Assembly (NCBI GenBank): GCA_963854835.1
Contig: OY978529.1
Coordinates: 32,546,055 to 32,610,054 of the forward strand
DNA from: Megamerina dolium
Taxonomy: Eukaryota; Arthropoda; Insecta; Diptera; Megamerinidae
Reading direction: 5' to 3'
Length of the DNA stretch: 64,000 nt
Shown: positions 32,465 through 44,130 of the stretch, in pieces
Layout: the number at the start of each line of letters is the position of its first letter
Numbering within the stretch: the stretch's first letter is position 1
Position numbers and translations under genes: made by a program
The notes under the pieces: model-generated
What the model was told of the DNA's origin: nothing
The model's input: the letters and a program-made list of their open reading frames with translations, nothing else
Databases searched by the model: none

Positions 32465-34640
32465 GTACCTTCTAAAAATATGTTGGGCAGTAAAATTAAT
32501 TGGGGGTTGGACATAAATTTTACCATAAAATCAATTTTGCATGAGAGCTCTTCTAAGAAATGGACGTACGGGATAACCTTGTTCAGAAAAAGTGTTGATA
32601 AACAAATAATGTGTGTTGCTTATACATTTTACCCGTCTTGGGGGTGATTCTGAGTATTTTAATGAATGTTCCAACATTCATAATTTTTTTATGGTTATGG
32701 ACGAAATGCAACCTGATCGGGTCAAACCATCCCAACAGTAAATTAAAAATTTTGATCTTCAATTATGAATCTTAGATGCTTGAAATTGCGTAACCGAACT
32801 CAGCATGCTCTCAACGTTACTTGGGTACAAGAATATTTTTGACAACAAAGTCGACATTAAGTAAATCAATTGGAGAAGGCAATTTTAGTTTTATTGCTGA
32901 TTGCCATCACATTGGTGTGATGGTGTTCTTCAATACAATTCTTCATTTGTATTTTCATTTGAGAATTATTTTATATTTTTGAATACTTTTTTTTTTGGGA
33001 TATCAAAATGAACTACTATATTTTTGTAGATTTTCTAATTAATTCAATAAATGAACAAATTGTTTTGGTCCTTGAAAAAACTCCGTATATTTGGATGAGT
33101 TTGGGTTTTTCAGCATCTTTCATAATTTCAATTAGATTAATATGAATACACCCTGTATTAATATTATGCTAATTCCTCATTTCTATTAGATTATATAATT
33201 TATATTATTATTGTGCACGCCTACTCTCTTTTACCACCACTTTTCATATATATACGTCTTATACGACATGTGATACATATAAATACAATTACTTTTACCA
33301 TCGAACAATATAATAGTGATGTGTTGTTGTTGTTGTTGTTTACTTGTTTTTGGGTTCATTGTTTTACTGACCGCATTACTAGTTACACTGTGGCAACAGG
33401 AAAACTACTCGACTAGACTCTACTGTTATTCGAAGGAAAATGTTTTCAATTTGAATTGCGCAATTCTTCTATGCGATTTAGCAAGCTTAAAAAATGTATA
33501 CAATTGCTTTTCCTTTAATACAGATACAGAAAACTTTCATACTTGAGTATGAATATATGTGTATATGTGTAATATAGAAAATTGTAAATTTTTGGGTTGG
33601 GTATAGTTGGGTATGCATATGAATGATAAATAAGTAGATGCAGAATTGTAATTGTGTGATGGTAGTGATTCATTGTTCATTTTAATTATCCTTTCACTGT
33701 GTTACGTTTAATAGTGAGTTTTCTTTTTTTTTTTTTTTGGTTTTTGATCTGATTTTCTTTGTTTTTCGTGCTTTTTACTTTATCAAATTCAATGGTCACA
33801 AAAAGTGACATTATTTAATGACTTCATATTCAAATTTATTAAGTTATGAACGTGACATTTGTACGAGAAAGGAAGACAAATGAGAGTATATTATATGATA
33901 GAAGTTTTGCTTATTTTCTAGTACTTGATGGGCTCTATATTTAATTTTTAAAACTCTTCCATGGTTAAAGGCTTGATTTGGAAATATCAGAGAATCTTAA
34001 ATGGTATACAGAGGCGACAGAATGGTAGTATTTTTGAGATGAATGTGAACATTTTAAAAATTCGGCGAAATTTGAAACTTGAAATGACAAAATAAAGTTA
34101 TGCGTACTTGATTTCATAATGTACACTCCTCATTATAGGGGTAAAATCTTTTCTTTTCTTTATAGAATTATAGTCGCAATAATTTTGTTCAGAAAGATAT
34201 CATGAATTTTGAAAATTATAGACTTGAAAATACTAGCACTTATTCAAGCACATTATGAATTTTAGCTGACAATTATTTGAGAGATATGTAAATATTACAT
34301 AAACTTTCCAACCATGATGGGATCTATATGAACATTTGCATTCATTAATATCGAATTAACTCATAGGCATCGATTGTTCGAGATCGTAGCCAACTATGAC
34401 AGATAAATACAACAACAACTACTCCATCGGTTTGTATTTTGTGCAATGCTGTTCAAAAATGTGTAATTTAATTATCAAAATTCAAAAATCAACTGTTGAC
34501 AATTGGGAAACATAGAGTAGATTTTGTGGTCTATGAAATGTTTGCTGCCTCAAAAATTGTAAATTAATTTCGTAACATGATTATTTTTAAGCGTTAAAGT
34601 TAATCTAAAATGCATTTTACAGAAATCAAGACCTACACCA
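32465..34640. other. No supported gene; diverged repeat-like stretch at 32.47-32.85 kb
   Basis: 32470-32850 shows block similarity to 36360-36780 (for example aatgaatgttccaacattca near 32659 versus gtgaacgtttcaattttcat near 36711, both followed by a tttatggtt block), which suggests an old dispersed repeat. (GTT)n occurs at 33321-33340. atacaccctgtat at 33136-33148 resembles a mariner-type end without a partner. Confidence 0.35.
33321..33340. repeat. (GTT)n microsatellite
   Basis: About six GTT units; source of the Cys/Leu-rich open frames nearby. Confidence 0.85.
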
Positions 34641-34649
34641 TGTTAAATA

Positions 34650-34890
34650 CACATACATATCTTAAAAATGTGTACTTTTGTACTGGAGATAGACGAAGTG
34701 TTTTCCATTCGATAATGACAAATTTTTAACAAATTCATACGTTGTTAAAAATTCAAGGAATATGCCAAACTTCAGTCTTCAAATATACATGCGAAGGCAT
34801 ACTTTTGAATGAGGGGTAACATACATTCGAAAACATGCATTTGTATGGGAAGTATGCCTAATTTTCATTCGATTATGTCTATTTTTATAC
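34650..34890 (-). repeat. Two to three ~150-bp repeat units (reverse orientation)
   Basis: Cores at about 34675 (ttttgtactggagatagacg) and 34840 (tttgtatgggaagtatgcct), each followed by a 'tttcattcgat' block, with a partial core (ttgaatgaggggtaac) near 34805. Confidence 0.6.
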
Positions 34891-37800
34891 TCGTTCATAG
34901 ATTAATAAATATAATCGTATGGACGTAGTTTCAACCTAATTGCATATATATGAGGTTGTGTTCACATATATCATATTCTTTGTTTCCTTGGTTACGGTTA
35001 CCCGTAAACCATAAATTATGATGAGAAACAAAAATGCTTGGAAACAAATGTTTAGCCATGTGGATGCTAAAAATATAGAATTTCACTTCCATTTCGATTT
35101 ATTTTCGTGGATATCTTGAAATCAAGCATTAGACCGTTATCAATTTTACTTCTAAATATATAGTATTCATTTAGGTCTACAAAATTGTCCAAGTTATATT
35201 AAAACTTAAATTGATCTTTCATTATATTTCTGCATATGAGTGTCGCGATTCACATAATTACTTCTTTTCACGAAAAACGTTCAAATAAAAAATAAAGAGA
35301 ACACTCAAACAACAAAATAAGAAGATAAGCCCACTGGAAAGTGTCCTAAAAGTTTTTTTAAACAAAATCGTGTACTCAATATGTCGGTATTATTAATTTA
35401 CACAATGATATTATTGCATTTTCTAAGTTAGTAGAAAAGTGATAAAAATTGTTTTTAAAATACTCTAGCAGGAAAAAAAAATGTATAATTTCTATAAGAA
35501 ATTTATGAATTTAATATTTAATATTTTATACGAAATACTTCAATTTAAATTTACTAATAGCAATAGCTATCAAATTTTCATTCAATCATCATTGCTTACA
35601 CTGTTTAACATGTTTACTGCATGCACGAGTACGAGTATGTGGACGACATCTCTTATTTTCCTGATTTGAAATGAAGACAGACAGAAAAAGAAAGAAATAT
35701 AAAAATTCAAAAATAATTTCACATCCCAAAAATAAAATTGCGAACGCAGATAAAATAGTATTTGCTCCATTTGTATGAACGAGTATTAATATCAATTTTT
35801 TATTTCATACACACATCGAGCTACGTATTGCAATGGAGTGGTAATATATAGTAGCAATAGGTTGTTAAACTGTGTATATAACGATGCTATGAAATTTCTA
35901 CTGCCACATATTTTTACACAGATTACATAATAATATATCTACTTTTATTGCTCTCTCTCTCTCACTGTTTCTATCTCCTTCACACTTTTTTACTTTGGCT
36001 CAGATGCAATTTTCTACTTAAATGCATCGTTATTGTTGCGAATATATGCACTTTAGTGCTGTCACTAACATTTTTATGATTACCAATATATACAACAACT
36101 GACACTACTACCTATCTGCTACTATAATTTTACCACTTAAATATTGTATTACGCATGATGGTAATTGTTGATGGTATAATTGTGCAAATATTAAGACATT
36201 TCAGAAAAATGTCACCTGGTACATTCTTCATGTAATTAAAAGTATATTCGCAGGTGTTTTAATCCTTTTTTTTAGATTAATTTTCACACTTTAAGCACAC
36301 TTACAGATTAAATGGTTTACTAAGCGATTCTTCAAAACCGATACCGAAAAAGTATTCTATTGTCCCGAAATTTTTCTACTTCAAAATTTGAATAAGGATA
36401 TGTAAAAATTAGTGGGGTTCGTTACCCTCACACATGTAGTGGTGAAATCAAATTTTATAAGAAAAATAAACCTTAAATTTTATAGGGAAGCCTCTCTAAG
36501 GAGTAGAGTCAAGTATGTTCACAAAATATATAAAGTAGTAAAATTTAAGGGTGATTGATAATAAATTTGATCCATCTGTCGTCACTCTTGGTGCGGTGGG
36601 AGCAAATTTTATACAAATAATGTCATATACAACCGTCATCAATAGATGACGGTTAAGTATATTCTGCAAAAATATTGAGTAGTATCTCTAGGGACCGGTA
36701 TGGGTATATTAGTGAACGTTTCAATTTTCATGAATTATTTATGGTTGGAAACAACATTAGATTTTTCCAACTGCAGATTCATATATTGAACCGTTATTTA
36801 CATCGCTGTGTTAATAATTTTTGAAACATTGTTGAAGAAATTGAAAAAAATGCTATGCCAGTGCTTATATATATACATTCAAACCTAATATAGCTTGTTG
36901 ATAAATCCTTTTTGAAGCTATTTACGCAGATAGGAAATTATTAATGTTTGCAATCTAGTATTAATTTGTTAATTAATGATGTCCATTTAAGAAAAACTAA
37001 AGTTGATTAAAACAAGATAATAATAATATGAATATTCAGACTTCAAATACGATTTATTTATGTGTACATATCTACCTACGTACCACTTAAAATTAGACAA
37101 TAATATTAATTGGGTGACGCATGCCTATTTCAGCCTTGGATCTTTTCAAAATCATTTATGCTAAATATCTATAAACTTGTACATAGTCATTGAACTTCCA
37201 GTCGTACTTATTCTAAATATGTATGTATATGAGAAGAAGACTATGAGACTATGACAAATCGATGACAACAAGTGCGATAACTACATCTTAAACTTATAGA
37301 GTGGGACAATGAGTAATGATAAAAATATTTATTAAAACTCCTATAATTAAAAAAAAAAAAAAATTGAGAAAAAAGCAAAAGAGTAATTGACATAATATAT
37401 AATAGTAGTGTTGATTTGATTTTAAGTTGAAATCATTTTTAGTACTCTTTTTGTAGTTTGTTCAACCATGGTAATTTTTCAAGCAATATTTAGTTTTGTT
37501 ACTCCCCGTATATTGTTTCCTATTGATTTTGGTATTTTAATGATTTGCGATAGAAAGGAATTACTTATTAGTGTTTACTTCAGCACATCAGTTGTTAATA
37601 GCTTGATATTTTAAGCATAAAGTAATCGATTTGGGCCTCCCTTTTTTACGTTTAAACCTTAAGAATGGATTAATGGCAAAATAGGTTTGACTCCAATATG
37701 GTATTGCCACTGAATTAATCATAAGGATTTCAGAAAGAGAAACTCGGGCAAAGAGCCCCTCGGAGCTTATAAGTGGCACATATTTATTAATTTATTTTCA

Positions 37801-37895
37801 TATAATACTTCTCTTTTTTTATTTGAATAACGTTTGTGCTCAAAATACCTCAGGGCATTAGCAAAAAAGGGTACATATTTTTCAAAAGTATATTC
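34891..37895. other. AT-rich stretch, no supported gene
   Basis: (CT)n at 35951-35963. 36360-36780 is a diverged repeat-like stretch related to 32.5 kb. A local inverted pair, accgtcatc / gatgacggt (36630-36655), forms a short hairpin. Short frames such as 35582-35795 look like chance. Confidence 0.4.
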
Positions 37896-37899
37896 TAAT

Positions 37900-39420
37900 G
37901 ATGCGCGATGCGCGTATGCCTCTGCTCAAACAACTGGCATATTGTCCACTACGCAGAAGCATACATCTCGGATAGCTTAACTAAAACTACTTTAAAAGTC
38001 ATTAAAGCTCTCAACAAAAAAGGAAATAAATATGGTTCTAATGTGAGCCGACCTTTAAGGGGTTCGCATTGTCTTAATGCACAATGCTGTGCCGTTTTGC
38101 GATGGGCTCCTGAAGCAAAAAGGGCTTTCTATTAACCCATCAAAAACAGCAACTTTTTCCATTCACCAGGAAAAGGCAATACCAGACTTAAATTTTCCAA
38201 CAAAAGGAGCAATTCTCGATAAAACGCTAACTTGGAACCCACATCTTGAGAAAGCCATCACGAAAGCAACAACTAAGGCTTCTTTGCTGCACCAGGCTTT
38301 GGAACCTGGGATTAAATCCTAAAATGACATAATGGACGTTTGCCTCTGTTGTTAGACCCATGGTCACCTACGCATCTGTTGCATGATGGCCTAAACAAAG
38401 GAAAGCAGCAACTGAATTAAGCACACTGCACAGTCTTGTCTGTGTCAGCACCCCAGGGGCAATGAAAACATCTCACCATTTCTTATTTTAATCGAAAAGG
38501 AAGCATGCTTAAGTGCCCTACTATTAGCGGGAATCTCCGAATTCAAAAGCGGTGATATTAAGGGGTATTTAATGATCTTTCCCATCATAAAAAGAATTGA
38601 TACTTGATTAGTTGTTGATTCTTCAAAAACTTTCAGGTTATCATCAATGACCGTAAGGTGTGGAGAACTAATTCTACTAATTTCAAAACTAGAAAATTGT
38701 AGAACAAGGGCGGGCGTAAATGGCCCGAGTTTCAAAAAATCTGTTCCAATGGTATCTATTCAACTAACTTTCAAGTGGAAATACACGTCTTTGAAATTTG
38801 TGTAGGAGAATGTCTTCCCAAAAGGATGACAAGAGCACACATTTACATACTGTCAGATGACTGCCAAAACCTTCTTAACATAATAGACCATTCTAGTACT
38901 GTGGTGTTGGGTGGATTAATAGACACGAAGGACATGAGGGTAACGAGATGGTAGATTACCTAGCCAAAAGAAGAGCAAACATGCCCCTAATTGGTCCTGA
39001 ACCCTTGTGTGGACCTACAGAAAGTCACACAAACGAAGCTGTCATACAATGAGCAAAAAAGAAAATTTTCAACCATTGGCTCAACAGCTTCGGCCAGCGG
39101 CAAACAAAGCAATTCCTCACCCCAGATAATGGAATATTGGAGAAGCTACTTTTGTTAAGAAGAACAGACTTACGAACTTTAACTGGCTACTTCGCAGGCC
39201 ATTGTAGTCTGAGGTTCCACCTATACAAGATAGGTTTCTCGGCCACTGAAAGTTAAGAGTATATCCCCTGTCAATGTCCAGCACTTGGCAGACAAAGACT
39301 TCACCATCTCTTATACAAGAGCGCACTCAAAATTAGTAATAGATGTGATCGGTCACCTTTCACGTTAACACTGGACAATCAAAGTGACTGCCCTCACAAT
39401 TATTTGTAGATATAGAACCA
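37900..39420 (+). pseudogene. Decayed RNase H-bearing LINE (reverse transcriptase C-terminus to zinc-finger region)
   Basis: Conceptual translation with frame changes gives, in order: the end of reverse transcriptase (GLSINPSKTATFS near 38111-38150; LDKTLTWNPHLEKAI near 38217-38262), the thumb-like VVRPMVTYASVA near 38350-38385, a long decayed stretch, an RNase H tail (GHEGNEMVDYLAKRRA near 38930-38975; LIGPEPLCGP near 38990-39020) and TGYFAGHCSLRFHL near 39180-39225, with remnants of the cysteine-rich CP-ALGR block near 39275. The 5' part with endonuclease and YxDD is missing. It shares its RNase H/zinc-finger layout with the element at the right edge of the window. Many stops and indels show it is old. 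Confidence 0.75.
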
Positions 39421-39469
39421 TCACAAGTTCTTTAATATTTGACCAAGTATAACCATATTTGCTGGATGT

Positions 39470-39995
39470 AGTAATACTTTAGTTGATAATAACCTCTACT
39501 TCATATAGCTACCATACAGTTTAAAAAGGTTTTGAGTCAGTCATATTTAGTCAAATAATTAATATATTACCTAGCAATAGTTTGTAGAAAAATGCACCAC
39601 GCCTGATAAGTTATGTAGTTGTAGACACCTTTAAAATAACTGAAGGACAGTAAAATTTTATGAACAGATCTTTATTTTAGTTGTTAAAAATTTGGCCAAA
39701 AAATGATCGCACCACTACTCAATGACACTAACTATGATGTTCGTATATAATATTAAAGATGGGCGAGAGTCTGCCCTATTTGGTATACAAATCTATATTT
39801 TGGTATTGAAATAAATAGTGAAAAATAGATTAAACACGCCCACTATTTCTTATAGCTCCCATACAGGGTCACTGGTGTAATCCACACATACAAGTCTCTA
39901 TATTATCTTTTCATCCTGGAAGATATTAAATGAAAAATGAATGAGCCACGCCAAATATTTTACATAAATCCCATATAGTAAAGTTATTATTTTAA
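39470..39995 (+). repeat. Second-type short dispersed repeat: 'tatagctcccatacag' units
   Basis: tcatatagctaccatacagt (39501), acacgcccactatttcttat followed by agctcccatacaggg (39834-39868), and gagccacgccaaatatttta followed by cataaatcccatatag (39942-39977) are related to each other. They resemble the 'cacgcctacctcccatacaa' core of the ~150-bp repeat but carry an extra 'tatttcttatag' insertion. Possibly a subfamily. Confidence 0.45.
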
Positions 39996-39999
39996 CTTG

Positions 40000-41335
40000 A
40001 CGATTTCCTAATGATATCAGTGTAATTTGCCTATATACGATTGTACGACAAATATTTTCGATTATAGTTGTAAGTGCGTTTAGTCAATAAAAGACTGACT
40101 GACGTACGCGATATCAACGTATAAAGATTAGTATTGATGCCATTATGTCACTTCAAAGTATTTAGGTCAACATATTAAATTGCAACAATGGCTGTGTGTA
40201 CCTACAATCTTCGGTTGAGTCTTTTTTCATCATCTGATTTAAAGACTACGCAAACAGCTTAGTACATATTTTGGTAAAGTGATTGTAAAAAGATCTTTCA
40301 ATTTTTTGAAAGTTGTACAAATATACTTAAAAATCATAACTACCATGGGTTATAAAATATCTTTTTGGATGGAGACTCAGTAGTAATATGTCATTACCGA
40401 TAGCCGTTAATAACAATTGACACACCGATGACCCTCAAACTAATTCCACTGAACCATTTACATTTTCAACCGTAATCCCATTATGTCATAAGTAAAGTAC
40501 TATATGGGACCTTTTGCAGAAGAATGATTTATTTTATCCTTTTCCATTCAAACTACTGACAGATATGTAACCGTGTATGAATGATTGGAATGGTAAATCA
40601 TTGAATATGCATTTGTTATTGTGTATTTATATGTAAATTTGTAATAAAAGAAGAACTCACCATTAGCACTTGCCTATTCTGACTATTAGCGCCATCATCA
40701 TAATATTCATAATCATGATCATCATCATCATTAATTACAATAATCTTATGACATAAGTAGTCATCTTCATTTAGCATAAAATTTAATTAAAACTGAAATA
40801 ACTTGTAATATAATCACGTACATATGCTATACAAGCAGATGTACCTGTAACTGCGTGATGTTATAAAAATCCGCTTTAATTGATTGTATTCGTTCCACAT
40901 ACATATGTATGCACAATGTAAAAAAAAGTCAAGGTTATATGTGATAGAGCCAATTTACCACCACCAGTCATCAAAGAGAAGAAGAAGTGCCAAATTGCAT
41001 AACGAACGGACATATCTATGTTAGTGTGTTGTGCATGCATGAATGAACGAATGAGGAAAGTAAAATTTCCAGTTTATTTTCATCATGATTGTTCCCCTTC
41101 TTAACTGTAACATGTACGTGTGCATAAGGTATGAACAAATATGCGCATATATGTATACATATAGGAGCAGGTATGTACATATAATCTGACTATGACGACA
41201 ATGGCAATTTTATGAGTGAATGCACTTTTAACCTCTTTTCTTTTTTCGTTCATACTCACCGAATAATTTTTGTCTTCGTGTGAATTGTGTATTGGTTGCG
41301 TTGTAAAGTGTAGTACCAAAAAATTATAACCTTTA
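40000..41335. other. No supported gene
   Basis: AT-rich, with an imperfect (ATC)n run at 40716-40731. Short frames only. Confidence 0.45.
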
Positions 41336-41339
41336 AATT

Positions 41340-42445
41340 TATATTAAAATTTTTCTCGTTTTTATTTTTTAAGAAGAATATTTTGACTTAACTTCATGTA
41401 AATATAATGCAATCAAGCTGAAACTCTACAAATCAGGCTATATTTAGTGACAAATAGCTAACTTAAAAAACTATCTTAATTGGATTAAAATCACACATAC
41501 CTCGCATATAAAAATCTATTTTCGAATATATGATTTCACAATTTGTGCCTGTTTATGTAACTAGCGAGCGAAATTGGTCCACAACAAAATTGTTACCAGA
41601 GAAAAATGATGTATTTAACAATGTTTATCAATGGATGAAAAATACGTCTACCTGTCATACAAAAACTACGTTTTCGAACATTAATTTTCAGACTTTGTGC
41701 CCGTAAATATGAAGCAACTGAATTGAAAGTGGACATATAACAAGCTGAAACTCTACAAATCAGGATTTTTTTAGCGACAAATAGTTGATTTAAAAAACTA
41801 TCTTAATCGGATTAAAATCACACACACCTCCCATATAAAAGTGTATTTTCGAATATACGTCTTCACAATTTGTGCCCGTAAATATGTAACTAGCGAGTTT
41901 AAAATTGGTCCACAACAACATTGTTATCAGAAAACAATGATGAATTTAACACTTTTTTTGTGATCGGATGAAAAATACGTCTGCCTGTCATACAAAAATA
42001 CGTTTTCGAACAGTAATTTTCAGACTTAGATGTACGGGCACAAAGCTACTGAAATTAAAGTCGACATATAAAAATATTTTTGACAGTATACGAACATATT
42101 CGAGAATGGAAGTATTTGGATTAAAACTGCACTTACCTCCCATACAAAAGAACGTTTTCGAAACTGTGTTTACAAACTTTGTACCACTAAATACAAAATT
42201 ATAAAACTAAGTGTAATCAAATGAAAGCTATGCCTAGCTCCCATAAAAAAATATGTTTTTGAATATATGTTTATGGACTTTGTACAGTGAAAATATAAAG
42301 TTAGAAATTCGAAAATTGGAACATGCTTTTATTTTCACCAATTAAATAATAAGTTTGAGAATGGGCGTAATAGGATGAAAAGTACGCCGATCTTCCGTAC
42401 AAGAGTACGTTTTCGATCATATGCTTTCAGTCTTTGAACACTTAA
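41340..42445 (+). repeat. Array of about seven ~150-bp repeat units with a 327-bp higher-order duplication
   Basis: Cores lie near 41497, 41648, 41820, 41973, 42128, 42228 and 42380, for example acttacctcccatacaaaag at 42130. The dimer starting caagctgaaactctacaaat at 41414 is repeated from 41741 (offset 327 bp) with high identity over two monomers, including ctagcgag, aattggtccacaac and aatacgtctacctgtcatac-type blocks. The remaining monomers are more diverged. This is non-coding, two-level tandem organisation. Confidence 0.8.
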
Positions 42446-43520
42446 ATATAAGTTATTCATTCTAAAAGTAGAATCGTTTATAATATTATCTACTTATCAA
42501 AATTTGAGATGCTTGATATAATAAGACTGAAATTCGGTTGTATTTCTAATATGTTTTATTTTTGGTTGTAGTGATCATAATCTTATATATGCATATGCAT
42601 TATACTAATATCAAAATATAATAAAAAACAAAATCGACTGAAAAATTGATAGAAAATAAGACTACCTACAAAATCGAGAACACCTGCTGGGAAGCTATTT
42701 GCCATGTACGTATCAATGATTTTAATACAAAATTCACATCTGTGTATACAAATTGCGGGTAACACAATTGCGTATATTTAGTTTAGAGAGCTCGGTTATA
42801 ATTCAATGGCACTGCACTGTATATTATGTATTTTCTCATACAATAAATATTTTAAAGTATTTCGCTATCTGTGCGTGGAACGGAATAACAGCAAACAGTA
42901 AACAAAAAAGCAGAAAAACCAAAACACAAAATCACTTGCTCAAAAGTAAAACTTGACCTAATTTAGTATTGTTACTTATTTTTGCGTGAATTGTTTTCTT
43001 TTTTGCTTCTGCATGTTTTTGCAAACACATGGAGTTGAGGAATTTTCGTGTACATCACTTGATGATACCTATACTTATAGTCAAATTTACTCCATTTGAT
43101 ACGGTTGTACTTATGTATATATTTACATTTATTCACGCCATACTTGCACTAACTACTTAGTTATGTTGGGCCATAAAATATATTTTTAATTTATGAAAAT
43201 GATTACCCTATATTACAACTAATTTTACATAATTGGAATTAGGAATTTCCAACTAAATTATATATGTAGCTAGAGTAAGAATTATTTGCTTGGAAATTCT
43301 ATTGAAAATACCTAGCTTCTGTATATGAGATTCTCGTTTTAAGTCTTCACATTCAAGCAACACATAATTAATTTTCAAGACATTCGAAAATATGCTGCTT
43401 AAAATGATGACCACCTTTCGCATATAATAGCCAATATCAATAGCCAAAGTAAACATATTTCAGGAAGAAGCATAGAAAAACTAAATGAACTCTAAAATTA
43501 AAATAAATTATTGAAAATCA
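42446..43520. other. No supported gene
   Basis: AT-rich DNA with chance short frames on both strands. Confidence 0.45.
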
Positions 43521-43529
43521 TTTAACAAA

Positions 43530-44130
43530 TTTCAAATGCATATAAAATTTGATTTACCGCATTAACTTGAAATGAGTTAATGGCGAAAATTTGTTAAAAT
43601 TGTTTATTTTAAAAAATTTCTGAAAAAATTCTGCATACAAAGTTTGGTTTACTAATTTATTGTAGAATGAGTTAATGCAGAAAAATTTTTTTAATTCTTT
43701 CGAAAGTAAAGTCTAAATCAATTTTCGATATTATTGTAAAAATAATTGCAATATTGTCGAAATTGACATTACTTCAAAATTTCGTAACATAACGAAAAAT
43801 ATTTCGACTTTAATTCATTAATACGTTCACATTTCGGCATTAATTCAAATTTGTGTCGACATTATTAAAACTTTTTGCAATAATGCCGAAGTAGGCAACT
43901 GCTTTCGACATGAATTGTTGTTTACACTTGAGCGTGTAGCAAGTACCTATTTTTACACTTATATATATTTTGTCGACATTATTTAAATTTTTGCAATAAT
44001 GCCAAAAAAATTAACAATAACTATTCGACATAATTTCAATATTTTGATATTTTCAGTTTACATTACTTCAATTCGCTTGAAATAATCTCGAAAAAGTGAC
44101 AAAAGCCTTTCAATATTAATTCAAACGTAT
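43530..44130. repeat. Short degenerate repeats with 'tcgacattatt...gcaataatgcc' units
   Basis: tgtcgacattattaaaac, then tttttgcaataatgcc (43854 onward) recurs as tgtcgacattatttaaat, then ttttgcaataatgcc (43971 onward), an offset of 117 bp. An aatgagttaatg-centred block occurs twice (near 43569 and 43668). Many 'cattaattca' and 'ttcgac' words recur between them. Confidence 0.45.
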
